Positions 1 to 12,523 of a stretch of DNA of 64,000 bases are shown piece by piece. The stretch is from NCBI RefSeq assembly GCF_010731575.1, contig NZ_AP022617.1, positions 1,550,001 to 1,614,000 on the forward strand, in the 5' to 3' direction. Origin of the DNA: Mycolicibacterium monacense. Its GTDB lineage: Bacteria > Actinomycetota > Actinomycetes > Mycobacteriales > Mycobacteriaceae. The notes under the pieces were generated by a model, which ran no database searches, was not told where the DNA came from, and was given only the letters and a program-made list of their open reading frames with translations. The translations under genes and the position numbers were made by a program. Each line of letters opens with the position of its first letter. Positions within the stretch are counted from its first letter, which is position 1.

Positions 1-1327
1 GGCGCTCTACCCGTTGGCCCGCAATCACCTTCGCACTGATCACCGCGAGCCGCAGCATGCCTCGGTAGGTCGACGGGTTCAGCAGCGTCGGCCACTTGGT
101 GCGGACGAGGTGTTCGCTCAGCGGCCGGCCCGCGAAACGGTCCCGCAACCAGCGCAGTGTCATCGGCGCGGACATCGGATGCAGCAGCATGTGCTCGCTG
201 AACATGTCGCGGTGGTAGGTGACGTGCGCGCCGCCGTCGCTGTAGGTGTCGATCAGCGCGTCGATGTCGTCGACCGAGACGATGCGGTCGTTCACCGCCT
301 GCACGATCAGGACCGGCGGCGTCGGCGTCGCGGTGCCGAGCTTGATGCTGTCGAAGACATGCTGCACCTCCGGGGTCTGCAGGATGTCCTCCAGCGGCCG
401 GTCGACGAGCTTGCCCATGTCCATGCCGATCCACCGCAGCACCGCGTGCGCCGTGGTCATCTTCTGGATGCGCAGCAGCATCGCCTTGCCGTCGTCGGTC
501 GCGTGCTCGTGGATGACGCGGTCGAGTCCGGGATAGCTCTGCGTCAGCGCCGCCACGACCATCGCGGGCAGGCCCGAGAAGATGCTGCCGTTGAGCCGGC
601 GGAACGCATTCCCGAGATCTGCCACCGGCGAGCCGAGGACCGCGCCGACGATGTTGAGTTCGGGTGCGTAGCCACCGCAGGTCTCCGCGGCCCACGCGCT
701 GGCGAGCCCGCCGCCTGAGTAACCCCACAGCCCCACCGGCGCCTCCGCGGACAGCCCGAGGCGATCGAAGTTCTGCGCGGCCCGGATGCCGTCCAGCACG
801 TGGTAGCCGGGTTCGTGGGGCACCCCCCAGATGCCGCGGGGCCCCTCGTGATCGGGTACCGAGACCGCCCAGCCCTCGGCGAGCGCGGCGGCGATCAGCA
901 GGAACTCGAACTGCGCCAGCGCACCGAGCGCCTTGGCGCCGCGCCGCAGGGCGTAGGAGGGGAAGCACCGCCCGGCGATCGCGTCGATCGCGCACTGATA
1001 CGACACGATCGGGCACGGCTTCTTCGGATCCCGCTCGGTCGGCGCGACCACCGTCGTGACCGTGGCCTGAGGGTCACCCCTGAAATCGGTCGTGCGGTAC
1101 AGCAGCTGCGTGGCGGTGAACTGCTGGGGGACCAGACCCAGAAACGCCAGCTCCACATCGCGGGAGCGCAGCACCGTGCCGGGACGGGCGTGTTCGAAGC
1201 CGGCGGGCGGATCGTAGAACTGGTCTTTCGCCGGTACCGACGGCCGCGCACCTCGGGCGACGTGCTCGTGGTGCGGCTGCCCGATCCACTCGGCTCCGGT
1301 TTCCCGCGCCACGCTGCCCAAGTCCAT
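1..1327 (-). CDS. Secretory-lipase (LIP) family alpha/beta hydrolase, C-terminus cut by window edge
   Basis: Reading the minus strand from ATG at 1327 gives an uninterrupted frame of 442 codons that runs off the left edge, so the C-terminus is missing. The product looks like the LIP-type lipases of actinobacteria: a nucleophile elbow GYSGG (Ser about residue 204), a likely acid in VNDRIV (Asp about 347) and a His in SEHMLLHP (about 379). These proteins hydrolyse acylglycerols or other esters. I see no strong signal peptide at this start, so it may be cytosolic or the true start may differ. It is preceded by the regulator at 1370-2068 on the same strand, but nothing shows a functional link. 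The family is fairly certain; the substrate is unknown. Confidence 0.75.
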   Translation of the reverse strand, partial: MDLGSVARETGAEWIGQPHHEHVARGARPSVPAKDQFYDPPAGFEHARPGTVLRSRDVELAFLGLVPQQFTATQLLYRTTDFRGDPQATVTTVVAPTERDPKKPCPIVSYQCAIDAIAGRCFPSYALRRGAKALGALAQFEFLLIAAALAEGWAVSVPDHEGPRGIWGVPHEPGYHVLDGIRAAQNFDRLGLSAEAPVGLWGYSGGGLASAWAAETCGGYAPELNIVGAVLGSPVADLGNAFRRLNGSIFSGLPAMVVAALTQSYPGLDRVIHEHATDDGKAMLLRIQKMTTAHAVLRWIGMDMGKLVDRPLEDILQTPEVQHVFDSIKLGTATPTPPVLIVQAVNDRIVSVDDIDALIDTYSDGGAHVTYHRDMFSEHMLLHPMSAPMTLRWLRDRFAGRPLSEHLVRTKWPTLLNPSTYRGMLRLAVISAKVIAGQRVER

Positions 1328-1369
1328 CCGGCCAAGGCTACTTAAGAGGTCTATGAGATTCCACTCGCC

Positions 1370-2068
1370 TCACCCGGGCGGGCGAAGCGCGGCGAATTCG
1401 TCGGTCACCCGGTAGCGGGACTCGGTGAACCGATAGAGGGCCGGGGGCCGGCCGCCCGCACGCCCCGAGCGGGCCGTCGAACCGGTCCTGGTGATGACGT
1501 TGCGGCGTTCGAGCACACGCTGCAGGTTGGTGGCGTCCACCTGGTAGCCGAGCGCGGCACCGTAGATGTCGCGCAGCGTCGATATCGCGAATTCCGTTGG
1601 GGTGAGGGCGAACCCGATGTTCGTGTACGACAGTTTGGCGGCCAGCCGGGTGTGGGCGTGTTCGACCATCGGGCGGTGGTCAAACGCCATGTCCGGTAGC
1701 TCGGAGACCGGGTGCCAGCGGGTGTCCGACGGCAGCGCCGGGGTCGCGGCCGACGGCACCAGACCCAGGAACGTCGAGGCGATCGTCCGTGCGCCGGGCA
1801 CGCGGGCCGGGTCGGAGAACACAGCGAGTTGTTCGAGGTGGGCCACCTCACGCAGATCCACCTTCTCGGCCAGTTGGCGCCGCACGGACGTGGTGAGGTC
1901 CTCGTCGTGGCCGAGTCGCCCGCCCGGTAGTGACCACCGACCCCGTTCCGGGTCCAGCGCACGCTGCCACAGCAGCACATGCAGGGCCGGGTGGCCCTCA
2001 CCGGGGTCGACGCCGCGAACCTGGAACACGACGGCGAGCACTTCGTGTGCGGTGCTAGTATGGGCCAT
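1370..2068 (-). CDS. nrtR: NrtR-type Nudix-like transcriptional regulator of NAD synthesis
   Basis: 232 residues: an N-terminal Nudix-fold domain (about 1-150) and a C-terminal winged-helix part (about 155-225). The Nudix box at residues 49-71 is degenerate: the usual RE and EE catalytic pairs read RQ and EK, which suits a ligand-sensing regulator rather than a hydrolase. NrtR proteins bind ADP-ribose-type NAD metabolites and repress NAD genes. The gene is divergent from nadABC and shares a palindromic operator with it. A longer frame reaches 2236 but would run into nadA. The chosen ATG at 2068 sits exactly 7 nt after TACAAT on the minus strand, which predicts a leaderless mRNA and autoregulation. 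Family and target are strong inferences. Confidence 0.88.
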   Translation of the reverse strand: MAHTSTAHEVLAVVFQVRGVDPGEGHPALHVLLWQRALDPERGRWSLPGGRLGHDEDLTTSVRRQLAEKVDLREVAHLEQLAVFSDPARVPGARTIASTFLGLVPSAATPALPSDTRWHPVSELPDMAFDHRPMVEHAHTRLAAKLSYTNIGFALTPTEFAISTLRDIYGAALGYQVDATNLQRVLERRNVITRTGSTARSGRAGGRPPALYRFTESRYRVTDEFAALRPPG

Positions 2069-2069
2069 G

Positions 2070-2090
2070 TTTTCGATTGTAAGTCGAAAA
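2070..2090. promoter_or_regulatory. NrtR operator between nrtR and nadA
   Basis: Inverted repeat TTTTCGA-N7-TCGAAAA. It covers the TACAAT -10 element of nrtR (2081 to 2076 on the minus strand) and lies about 25 bp upstream of the nadA start. A TAGTAT hexamer at 2056-2061 could be the nadA -10, placing the operator just inside the transcript. Position, symmetry and the flanking regulator make it the likely NrtR site controlling both directions. Confidence 0.8.
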
Positions 2091-2114
2091 CCGGATCGAC
2101 ACGAGGAGTCCACC

Positions 2115-3128
2115 GTGACGCTGCTTGACGAGACCGCTTCGGCGCAGTTCGGTGACGACGTCGCGCCCACCGAGGAGTGGGCCGCCGAAGTCCGCCGCCT
2201 GGCCCGGCAGCGCGGGGCCACTCTGCTCGCGCACAACTACCAGCTGCCGGCGATCCAGGACGTCGCCGACCACGTGGGCGATTCGCTGGCCCTGTCGCGG
2301 ATCGCGGCCGAGGCGCCGGAGGACACCATCGTGTTCTGCGGTGTGCACTTCATGGCCGAGACCGCCAAGATCCTCTCGCCGGACAAGACCGTGCTGATCC
2401 CCGACGCCAGGGCGGGCTGCTCGCTGGCCGATTCGATCACCGCCGACCAGCTGCGGGAGTGGAAGGCCGAATACCCCGGCGCGGTGGTCGTGTCGTACGT
2501 CAACACCACCGCCGCGGTGAAGGCCGAGACCGACATCTGCTGCACCTCGTCCAACGCCGTCGACGTCGTGGCGTCGATCCCCGCCGACCGTGAGGTGCTG
2601 TTCTGCCCCGACCAGTTCCTCGGCGCCCATGTCCGCCGCGTCACCGGCCGGACGAACATGCAGATCTGGGCCGGCGAGTGCCACGTACACGCCGGCATCA
2701 ACGGTGACGAGCTCGCCGACCAGGCCCGCGCGCATCCGGATGCCGAACTGTTCGTCCATCCTGAGTGCGGATGCGCCACCTCGGCGCTCTACCTCGCCGG
2801 CGAGGGCGCGTTCCCCGCCGACCGGGTGAAGATTTTGTCGACGGGCGGCATGCTCGACGCGGCCCGCGAGAGCCGGGCCAGCCAGGTGCTGGTGGCCACC
2901 GAGGTCGGCATGCTGCACCAACTGCGTCGTGCGGCCCCGGAGATCGACTTCCAGGCGGTCAACGACCGGGCCTCGTGCCGGTACATGAAGATGATCACGC
3001 CGGCCGCGCTGTTGCGCTGCCTGACCTACGGCACCGACGAGGTCGACGTCGACCACGAGACCGCCCGGCTGGCCCGGCGCAGCGTGCAGCGGATGATCGA
3101 GATCGGGCAGCCCGGCGGCGGGGAATGA
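2115..3128 (+). CDS. nadA: Quinolinate synthase
   Basis: 337 residues. It condenses iminoaspartate with dihydroxyacetone phosphate to quinolinate using a [4Fe-4S] cluster. The conserved cysteine contexts are present: [16 protein letters not shown] and RASCRYMKM; the LLAHNYQ segment near the N-terminus is also typical. GTG at 2115 has AGGAG at 2104-2108 and follows the NrtR operator. The open frame continues upstream to 1566, but that part is antisense to nrtR and has no NadA similarity. The stop overlaps the nadB start (ATGA), so nadA-nadB-nadC are translationally coupled. Confidence 0.95.
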   Translation: MTLLDETASAQFGDDVAPTEEWAAEVRRLARQRGATLLAHNYQLPAIQDVADHVGDSLALSRIAAEAPEDTIVFCGVHFMAETAKILSPDKTVLIPDARAGCSLADSITADQLREWKAEYPGAVVVSYVNTTAAVKAETDICCTSSNAVDVVASIPADREVLFCPDQFLGAHVRRVTGRTNMQIWAGECHVHAGINGDELADQARAHPDAELFVHPECGCATSALYLAGEGAFPADRVKILSTGGMLDAARESRASQVLVATEVGMLHQLRRAAPEIDFQAVNDRASCRYMKMITPAALLRCLTYGTDEVDVDHETARLARRSVQRMIEIGQPGGGE

Positions 3129-4732
3129 CCGGCCGTCGCGGTTGCGGCGGCACCACACACTGGCAGCAGCGTGCCGACGTCGTCGTGATCGGCACCGGCG
3201 TCGCCGGTCTGGTGGCGGGGCTGGCGGCACATCGCCGAGGCCGCCGGGTCATCGTGCTGAGCAAGGCCCCCGAACAGGCCGGATCGACGGCCACCGGATA
3301 CGCCCAGGGCGGGATCGCGGTGGTGTTGCCCGGCGGCAGGTGCGATGACGCGGATTCGGTCGACGCCCACGTCGCCGACACCCTCGCCGCCGGTGGCGGG
3401 TTGTGCGACCCGGAGGCGGTGCGGTCCATCGTCGCCGACGGGTATCGCGGGGTGCGCGATCTCGTCGACGACGGCGCCCGCTTCGACGAGGCCACCCCCG
3501 GCCGCTGGGCGCTGACGCGTGAGGGCGGACATTCCCGGCGCCGGATCATCCACGCCGGCGGCGATGCCACCGGCGCGGAGGTGCAGCGCGCGCTCGACCA
3601 TGCGGCACGGGTGCTCGACATCCGACACAATCACGTGGCCGTGCGGGTGCTGCACGACGACGCCGCGGCGACCGGCGTACTGGTCCTCAGCGAGGACGGA
3701 CCCGGCATCGTGCACGCCCCGGCGGTGATCCTCGCGACCGGCGGGCTCGGCCACCTCTATGCGGCCACCACGAACCCGCAGGCCTCCACCGGCGACGGCA
3801 TCGCGCTGGCGCTGTGGGCCGGCGTACCGGTCAGCGACATCGAGTTCGTCCAGTTCCACCCCACGATGCTGTTCGACGGCTTCACCAACGGCAGGCGTCC
3901 GCTGATCACCGAGGCGCTGCGCGGAGAGGGCGCGAGACTCGTCGACGCGCACGGTGACCCGGTGACCGCTGGTGTGCATCCGCTGGGTGACCTCGCACCG
4001 CGCGATGTGGTCGCCGGCGCGATCGACGCGCGGCTCAAGGCGACCGGCGACCCGTGCGTCTACCTGGACGCCCGCCACCTGACCGGGATCGCACACCGTT
4101 TCCCGACGGTCACCGCCGCCTGCCGGCAGGCCGGGATCGACCCCGCGCGCCAGCCCATCCCCGTCGTCCCCGGGGCTCATTACAGCTGCGGCGGTGTCGT
4201 CACCGACGTCGACGGCCGCACGGCGCTACCCGGTCTGTACGCCGCCGGGGAGGTGGCCCGCACCGGGATGCACGGCGCCAACCGGCTGGCGTCCAACAGC
4301 CTGCTCGAAGGGCTGGTCGTCGGGGCGCGCGCGGGCCGAGGTGCCGCCGAACACGCCGCGGCGGCGGGCCCGAGCCGCGCTGTGGCGCCCGAGCGACTCG
4401 TGGGCGAGACCCTCGACCGCCGGGGGCTACAGGCGGCGATGAGCCGCGACGCGTCGGTGGTGCGCGACGCCGAAGGTCTGATGCGGTTGGGCGACGTGCT
4501 CGCCAAGGCGCGTGCCCGTCCGCTGCGCTCCCGCGCCGATGTCGAGGACGCCGCGCTCACCCTGACCGCGCGGGCGGTTTCGGTCGCCGCGCTGCAGCGC
4601 GCGGAATCGCGGGGGTGCCACCACCGCGCCGACCATCCGGACACCGACCCGGTGCAGGCGGTCAGCGGGGCGGTCGACCTGGACGAACACGGACACCTAC
4701 GACTGAAGATGAGGGCGGACGCGTGCTGCTGA
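3125..4732 (+). CDS. nadB: L-aspartate oxidase
   Basis: 535 residues. This FAD enzyme oxidises L-aspartate to iminoaspartate, the substrate of NadA. The N-terminal dinucleotide fold reads [24 protein letters not shown], the substrate-binding [12 protein letters not shown] and [13 protein letters not shown] are family hallmarks shared with succinate dehydrogenase flavoproteins. ATG at 3125 overlaps the nadA stop; about 14 residues precede the FAD domain. It ends inside nadC (10 bp overlap). As the second gene of the NrtR-controlled operon it needs no promoter of its own. Confidence 0.95.
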   Translation: MTGRRGCGGTTHWQQRADVVVIGTGVAGLVAGLAAHRRGRRVIVLSKAPEQAGSTATGYAQGGIAVVLPGGRCDDADSVDAHVADTLAAGGGLCDPEAVRSIVADGYRGVRDLVDDGARFDEATPGRWALTREGGHSRRRIIHAGGDATGAEVQRALDHAARVLDIRHNHVAVRVLHDDAAATGVLVLSEDGPGIVHAPAVILATGGLGHLYAATTNPQASTGDGIALALWAGVPVSDIEFVQFHPTMLFDGFTNGRRPLITEALRGEGARLVDAHGDPVTAGVHPLGDLAPRDVVAGAIDARLKATGDPCVYLDARHLTGIAHRFPTVTAACRQAGIDPARQPIPVVPGAHYSCGGVVTDVDGRTALPGLYAAGEVARTGMHGANRLASNSLLEGLVVGARAGRGAAEHAAAAGPSRAVAPERLVGETLDRRGLQAAMSRDASVVRDAEGLMRLGDVLAKARARPLRSRADVEDAALTLTARAVSVAALQRAESRGCHHRADHPDTDPVQAVSGAVDLDEHGHLRLKMRADACC

Positions 4733-5589
4733 GTCAGCTTTCGGAGACCGAGATCGCCGAAGCGCGCGCGGTCGTCGCGCGCGGACTCGAGGAGGACCTG
4801 CGGTACGGGCCGGACGTCACCACGCAGGCGACCGTGCCGGCCGACGCGGCCACCACCGCGTCGATGCGCACCCGTGAACCGGGGGTGGCCGCGGGGGTCG
4901 ACGTGGCGCTGCTCGTGCTCGACGAGGTCATCGGTCCCGACGGCTATCGCGTTGTCGACCGCGTCGAGGACGGCACCCGGCTCGAACCGGGCGCGGCGCT
5001 GCTCACCCTGGACGCCCCGACCCGCGGCCTGCTCACCGCCGAGCGCACGATGCTGAACCTGGTCTCGCACCTGTCGGGCATCGCGACCTCGACCGCCATT
5101 TGGGTGGACGCGGTGGCGGGTACGAACGCCAAGATCCGCGACACCCGCAAGACGCTGCCCGGTCTGCGGGCGCTGCAGAAGTACGCCGTGCGGGTCGGCG
5201 GCGGGGTGAACCACCGGATGGGGTTGGGCGACGCGGCGCTGATCAAGGACAACCACGTGGCGGCCGCCGGATCGGTGGTGGCGGCGCTGCGCGCGGTTCG
5301 GGCCGCAGCCCCTGGTCTGCCGTGCGAGGTCGAGGTGGATTCACTCGAACAACTCGACGAGGTGCTCGCCGAGGACATCGAGTTGGTGCTGCTCGACAAC
5401 TTCCCGGTCTGGCAGACCCAGATCGCCGTGCAGCGGCGCGACTCCCGTTCGCCGGCAACGAAACTGGAATCCTCGGGTGGACTGTCACTGGAGACGGCGG
5501 CCGAGTACGCGGGTACCGGCGTCGACTACCTCGCCGTCGGGGCGCTCACCCATTCCGTGCGTGTGCTCGACATCGGCCTCGACGTCTGA
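4723..5589 (+). CDS. nadC: Nicotinate-nucleotide pyrophosphorylase (quinolinate phosphoribosyltransferase)
   Basis: 288 residues. It converts quinolinate and PRPP to nicotinate mononucleotide and CO2, the last step of the de novo branch. Visible motifs are [33 protein letters not shown] (split over 5138-5200), HRMGLGDAALIKDNH and the C-terminal ESSGGLSLETAAEYAGTGVDYLAVGALTHS. GTG at 4723 lies within the last codons of nadB, giving tight coupling. It closes the nadABC operon; the convergent map gene begins 12 bp later. Confidence 0.95.
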   Translation: MLLSQLSETEIAEARAVVARGLEEDLRYGPDVTTQATVPADAATTASMRTREPGVAAGVDVALLVLDEVIGPDGYRVVDRVEDGTRLEPGAALLTLDAPTRGLLTAERTMLNLVSHLSGIATSTAIWVDAVAGTNAKIRDTRKTLPGLRALQKYAVRVGGGVNHRMGLGDAALIKDNHVAAAGSVVAALRAVRAAAPGLPCEVEVDSLEQLDEVLAEDIELVLLDNFPVWQTQIAVQRRDSRSPATKLESSGGLSLETAAEYAGTGVDYLAVGALTHSVRVLDIGLDV

Positions 5590-5601
5590 GACACCACCGC
5601 A

Positions 5602-6372
5602 TCAGGCCGCGCGGCGCGTCAGTACCAGCGGGTCGCCGTCGGTGACGGCGATGGTGTGTTCGCTGTGGGCGGTGCGCGAGCCGTCGGCCGACCGGATGGT
5701 CCAGCCGTCGGGGTCGTAGACGATCCGGTCGGTACCGCGGGCGAACCAGGGTTCGAGGGCGAGCGTCAGACCGGGACGCAGCACCAGACCGCGCCCGGGC
5801 CGTCCCCGGTTCGGCACGTGAGGATCCTCGTGCATGGTCCGCCCGAGCCCGTGCCCGCCGAAATCGGTGTTCACCGGATACCCGTAGTCGGCGGCGACGG
5901 ACCCGATCGCCGCGGAGATGTCGCCGAGGCGGTTACCGGGCCGTGCCGCGTCGATGCCTGCGACCAGTGCCTGTTCGGTGGCCTCGATCAGCCGCTGGTC
6001 CGCGGCCTGCGGCGTCCCGACGATGATGCTGCGCGCCGAGTCGGCCACCCACCCGTCGATCGACACCGCGATGTCCATGCTCAGCAGGTCGCCGTCGCGC
6101 AGGGTGTAGTCGTGCGGGAGGCCGTGCAGGACCGCATCGTTGACCGAGAGGCAGATGACGTTGCGGAACGGGCCGCGACCGAACGACGGTGCGTAGTCCC
6201 AGTAGCACGACACCGCACCACGCTCGTCGATCAACTGCCGGGCGCGCTGTTCGAGATCGAGCAGGTTCACGCCGACCCGGGCCCGCGTCTGCAGGTCGTC
6301 GAGCAGCCCGGCGATGAAGGCGCCGGTGGTGCGCATCGCCTCGATCTCGCGGGGTGTCTTCAGTTCCAGCAC
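5602..6372 (-). CDS. map: Type I methionine aminopeptidase
   Basis: 256 residues, the minimal type Ia length without the N-terminal extension. It removes the initiator Met from nascent proteins. The five metal ligands are visible: D and D in SMDIAVSIDGWVADSAR, H in FGGHGLGRTMHEDPH, E in LTLALEPWF and E in TAHSEHTIAV; the substrate-binding H is in NDAVLHGLPH. GTG at 6372 has AAGGAG just upstream and begins VLELKTPREIEAMR; longer frames upstream cross the promoter and operators. It is divergent from a small XRE regulator whose putative operators lie directly upstream. Mycobacteria usually have other map genes elsewhere, so this may be a regulated extra copy. Confidence 0.92.
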   Translation of the reverse strand: MLELKTPREIEAMRTTGAFIAGLLDDLQTRARVGVNLLDLEQRARQLIDERGAVSCYWDYAPSFGRGPFRNVICLSVNDAVLHGLPHDYTLRDGDLLSMDIAVSIDGWVADSARSIIVGTPQAADQRLIEATEQALVAGIDAARPGNRLGDISAAIGSVAADYGYPVNTDFGGHGLGRTMHEDPHVPNRGRPGRGLVLRPGLTLALEPWFARGTDRIVYDPDGWTIRSADGSRTAHSEHTIAVTDGDPLVLTRRAA

Positions 6373-6384
6373 GCGCTCTCCTTC

Positions 6385-6398
6385 GGTATAGAAATACC
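6385..6398. promoter_or_regulatory. Palindrome O1, putative XRE operator next to map
   Basis: GGTAT-N4-ATACC, a perfect 5+5 inverted repeat. It covers the predicted map transcription start downstream of the minus-strand hexamer TACTCT (6404 to 6399). The same palindrome recurs at 6416-6429 with centres 31 bp apart, about three helical turns. This suggests two regulator dimers on one face of the DNA. Confidence 0.65.
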
Positions 6399-6415
6399 AG
6401 AGTAGCGGTGGGGCC

Positions 6416-6429
6416 GGTATTTTCATACC
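6416..6429. promoter_or_regulatory. Palindrome O2, putative XRE operator in the -35 region
   Basis: Second GGTAT-N4-ATACC repeat. It falls over the -35 zone of the xre promoter (-10 TATCCT at 6439-6444) and of the divergent map promoter. Binding here could shut off both genes. Confidence 0.65.
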
Positions 6430-6451
6430 GAGCTGACGTATCCTCGGACAC

Positions 6452-6745
6452 ATGGTCCGATCTCCGCTGACTCCGCAGCAACGCGCCGCCGGTAAGCGTC
6501 TGGGGGCCCACCTCCGGCAGGCGCGGGGTGACCGCAAACTCGTCGAGGTCGCCGAGGCCGCGTCGATCTCCCCCGAGACCCTGCGCAAGATCGAGTCCGG
6601 GCGCCTGGCGACGCCGGCCTTCGCGACGGTCGCCGCGCTCTCGGTGGTGCTGGAGATCCCGCTGGAGGACCTCGCCCGCATCTGCCTTCCCGAACTGGGC
6701 GGTCAGCTCACGTCGGCGACGAACACCGCGATGTTGCGGGCCTGA
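6452..6745 (+). CDS. Small XRE-family DNA-binding regulator
   Basis: 97 residues, almost entirely one helix-turn-helix domain: RLGAHLRQARGDRKLVEVAEAASISPETLRKIESGR followed by FATVAALSVVLEIPLEDLARI. There is no sensor or peptidase domain. TATCCT at 6439-6444 ends exactly 7 nt before the ATG, so the mRNA is probably leaderless. It is divergent from map with two matching palindromes in the 79-bp gap, so the likely role is autorepression and control of the aminopeptidase. The 3' end overlaps the convergent nitroreductase-type gene by 43 bp. The signal it responds to cannot be read from the sequence. Confidence 0.85.
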   Translation: MVRSPLTPQQRAAGKRLGAHLRQARGDRKLVEVAEAASISPETLRKIESGRLATPAFATVAALSVVLEIPLEDLARICLPELGGQLTSATNTAMLRA

Positions 6746-7086
6746 CGGCGCGCGACCGACGGCAGGGCCGTGACCTCACGCCCGTTGGGCACGATCCGGG
6801 GGTTGACGATGTGCACTTCGTCACGGAAGAGCTTGATGTCGGCCCCGCCCGCGGCGATCGCATTGCGCGCCCAGTCGGTCATCCCGTGGCCGAGCACGAT
6901 CGCGACCTCGTTGTCCTTGCGGTAGGCCGTCACCGGGGTCTCGAACCGCCGTCCGGACTTCCTACCAGTGTGTTTGATGAGTGCGATGCCGGGTACGCGA
7001 CCCGCCAGCGGCCTGATGACCGGGTTGAAGTACTTGATCTGGAGGCGATCCATCCACTCCGGGAACATCTTCGGCAGCTCCGACAC
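6703..7086 (-). CDS. Deazaflavin (F420)-dependent nitroreductase-family protein
   Basis: 127 residues of the Ddn/DUF385 split-barrel family common in mycobacteria. Landmarks: [33 protein letters not shown] (a phosphate-binding Lys/Arg-rich segment) and [22 protein letters not shown]. Family members use F420H2 or sometimes FAD/heme to reduce quinones or nitro compounds; the substrate here is unknown. GTG at 7086 was chosen because the longer frame runs into hisD on the other strand. The 3' end overlaps the XRE gene tail to tail. Confidence 0.82.
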   Translation of the reverse strand: MSELPKMFPEWMDRLQIKYFNPVIRPLAGRVPGIALIKHTGRKSGRRFETPVTAYRKDNEVAIVLGHGMTDWARNAIAAGGADIKLFRDEVHIVNPRIVPNGREVTALPSVARRQARNIAVFVADVS

Positions 7087-7117
7087 GACGGCTCCAATAC
7101 GATTTGGCCTGCTCTGG

Positions 7118-7123
7118 GACAAT
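7118..7123 (+). promoter_or_regulatory. Probable -10 element of the his operon
   Basis: GACAAT is followed by 7 nt and then GTG at 7131, the spacing expected for a leaderless mycobacterial transcript. A second hexamer, TACGAT, lies at 7098-7103. No Shine-Dalgarno sequence precedes either possible hisD start. Confidence 0.45.
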
Positions 7124-7130
7124 GGACAGC

Positions 7131-10304
<3,174 letters not shown>

Positions 10305-10308
<4 letters not shown>

Positions 10309-10922
10309 GCAGGAAAGTCGTCATCCTCGACTACGGCTCGGGCAATCTGCGCTCGGCGCAGCGCGCGGTCGAGCGCACCGGTGCCGAGGTCGAGGTCACC
10401 GCCGACGCCGACACCGCGCTGAACGCCGACGGTCTGGTGGTGCCGGGCGTCGGGGCGTTCGAGGCATGTATGGCCGGTCTGCGCGAGATCGGCGGGGAGA
10501 AGGTCATCGCCGAGCGGGTCGCCGCGGGGCGACCGGTCCTCGGCGTGTGCGTGGGCATGCAGATCCTCTTCGCGCGCGGCGTCGAATTCGGTGTCGAGAC
10601 CGCCGGATGCGGGCAATGGCCCGGATCGGTGGTGCGGCTCGACGCGCCGGTGATCCCGCACATGGGCTGGAACGTCGTCGACGCCCCGGCCGGGAGCGCA
10701 CTGTTCCGCGGAATCGACCCCGACACCCGCTTCTACTTCGTGCACTCCTACGCCGCGCAGCAGTGGGAGGGCGACCCGTCCGCGCGCCTCACCTGGGCGA
10801 CGCACCACGTCCCGTTCCTCGCCGCCGTCGAGGACGGTCCGCTCTCGGCCACCCAGTTCCACCCGGAGAAGAGCGGTGACGCGGGCGCGGCACTGCTCCG
10901 CAACTGGGTCGAGGAGCTCTGA
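10305..10922 (+). CDS. hisH: Imidazole glycerol phosphate synthase, glutamine amidotransferase subunit
   Basis: 205 residues, class I amidotransferase that feeds ammonia to HisF. The triad is present: Cys in [11 protein letters not shown] and His/Glu in [10 protein letters not shown]. The N-terminal [13 protein letters not shown] and HMGWNVVD are family landmarks. GTG start overlaps hisB. It is separated from its partner hisF by hisA and an inositol-phosphatase gene, as in other mycobacteria. Confidence 0.95.
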
Positions 10923-10953
10923 TCTAAGGTTGTCCGTCGTGCCAGAGAAGTCG

Positions 10954-11700
10954 GTGTCCGAGAAAAGACCGTTGATCCTCCTCCCCGCCGTCGATGTCGT
11001 CGAAGGCCGTGCCGTGCGCCTGGTACAGGGCAAGGCCGGCAGTGAAACCGAGTACGGGTCGGCGCTCGACGCCGCGCTCGGCTGGCAGCGCGACGGGGCC
11101 GAGTGGATCCATCTGGTGGATCTCGACGCCGCGTTCGGGCGGGGGTCGAACCGCGAACTGCTCGCCGACGTCGTGGGCCGCCTCGATGTGGCGGTCGAAC
11201 TGTCCGGCGGCATCCGTGACGACGAGTCGCTCGAGGCGGCGCTGGCCACCGGATGCGCCCGGGTCAACATCGGCACCGCCGCGCTGGAGAACCCGCAGTG
11301 GTGCGCGAAAGTCGTCGCCGAGTTCGGCGACAAGGTGGCAGTGGGCCTCGACGTCAAGATCGTCGACGATCAGCACCGCCTGCGCGGACGGGGTTGGGAG
11401 ACCGACGGCGGGGACCTGTGGGAGGTGCTCGACCGCCTCGACTCCGAAGGCTGCTCGCGCTACGTCGTCACCGACGTGACCAAGGACGGCACCCTTCAGG
11501 GACCGAACCTCGATCTGCTCGGCCGCGTCGCCGACCGCACCGACGCGCCGGTGATCGCCTCCGGCGGGGTGTCCAGCCTCGACGATCTGCGCGCGATCGC
11601 CACGTTGACCGACCGTGGCGTCGAGGGTGCGATCGTCGGCAAAGCGCTGTACGCCGGGCGCTTCACGCTGCCCGAGGCGCTGGCAGCGATGGGGCAGTAG
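10954..11700 (+). CDS. priA: Phosphoribosyl isomerase A, likely dual HisA/TrpF
   Basis: 248 residues, (beta/alpha)8 barrel. It isomerises ProFAR in histidine synthesis; in actinobacteria the same enzyme also acts on phosphoribosyl anthranilate in place of TrpF. Catalytic Asp residues are in [15 protein letters not shown] and [10 protein letters not shown]. Phosphate loops are [12 protein letters not shown] and [12 protein letters not shown]. The trp genes in this window include no trpF, which supports the dual role. GTG at 10954 is preceded by AGAGAAG; GTG at 10939 is an in-frame alternative adding five residues. Confidence 0.93.
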
Positions 11701-11707
11701 GGCGTCG

Positions 11708-12523
11708 ATGGCACTGGACGAGACCGACCTGCAGGGTCTGGTCGACGAGGCCGCGGCGATACTCGACGCCGCGTCCGAACCCTTCATCAGCGGGCACCGC
11801 GCCGATTCGGCGGTGCAGAAGAAGGGCAACGACTTCGCCACCGAGGTCGACCTGAAGATCGAACGGCAGGTCGTCGATGCGCTCACCGCGGCCACCGGTA
11901 TCGAGGTGCACGGTGAGGAGTACGGCGGCGCGGACATCGACTCACCGCTGGTTTGGGTGCTCGACCCCATCGACGGGACGTTCAACTACGCGGCCGGACT
12001 GCCCACCGCTGCGATCCTGCTCGGTCTGCTGCGCGACGGGGAGCCCGTCGCCGGCCTGACGTGGCTGCCGTTCATGTCCCAGCGTTACACCGCCGTGGTC
12101 GGAAAGCCGTTGTACGTCAACGGGGTTGAACAGCCTGCACTGCAGCCCGGTGCGTTGTCGGACTGTGTCGTGGGGACCGGGACGTTCAACATCGACTCGC
12201 GTGGGCGCTTCCCAGGGCGCTGGCGGATGGCGCTGCTGGAGAACCTGAGCAGAAAGTGCAACCGGATCCGGATGCACGGCGCCACCGGACTCGACCTCGC
12301 CTACGCCGCCGGCGGTGCGCTCGGCGGGGCGATCAGCTTCGGCCACCACATCTGGGATCACGCCGCCGGTGTCGCGTTGGTGCGGGCCGCCGGTGGTGTG
12401 GTCACCGACCTGGCCGGGGCGGAGTGGACCCCGGATTCGAAGTCGGTGCTGGCCGGCTCCCCGCAGGTGCACGGTGAGATCCTCGAGATCGTGGCGTCGG
12501 TCGGCGCCCCGGAGGAGTTCTGA
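11708..12523 (+). CDS. impA: Inositol-monophosphatase family phosphatase
   Basis: 271 residues of the Mg-dependent IMPase/SuhB/CysQ fold. Metal motifs are HGEEYGG (Glu), [15 protein letters not shown] (DPIDGT) and [12 protein letters not shown] (WD). M. tuberculosis impA (Rv1604) sits in the same place between hisA and hisF. Substrate could be inositol phosphate; because it lies inside the his operon and some actinobacterial IMPase-like proteins act as histidinol-phosphate phosphatase, that role is possible but unproven. ATG 11708 follows the hisA stop by 7 bp; the stop overlaps the hisF start. Confidence 0.88.
   Translation: MALDETDLQGLVDEAAAILDAASEPFISGHRADSAVQKKGNDFATEVDLKIERQVVDALTAATGIEVHGEEYGGADIDSPLVWVLDPIDGTFNYAAGLPTAAILLGLLRDGEPVAGLTWLPFMSQRYTAVVGKPLYVNGVEQPALQPGALSDCVVGTGTFNIDSRGRFPGRWRMALLENLSRKCNRIRMHGATGLDLAYAAGGALGGAISFGHHIWDHAAGVALVRAAGGVVTDLAGAEWTPDSKSVLAGSPQVHGEILEIVASVGAPEEF

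Noticed and set aside
14..1345. Long plus-strand open frames opposite the lipase
   Set aside because: They are Arg/Ala-rich shadow frames of a minus-strand gene with an intact GYSGG site; no motif is visible on the plus strand.
1566..2114. N-terminal extension of NadA by 183 residues in the open frame
   Set aside because: It is antisense to nrtR and crosses the operator; NadA similarity begins only after GTG 2115, which has a ribosome binding site.
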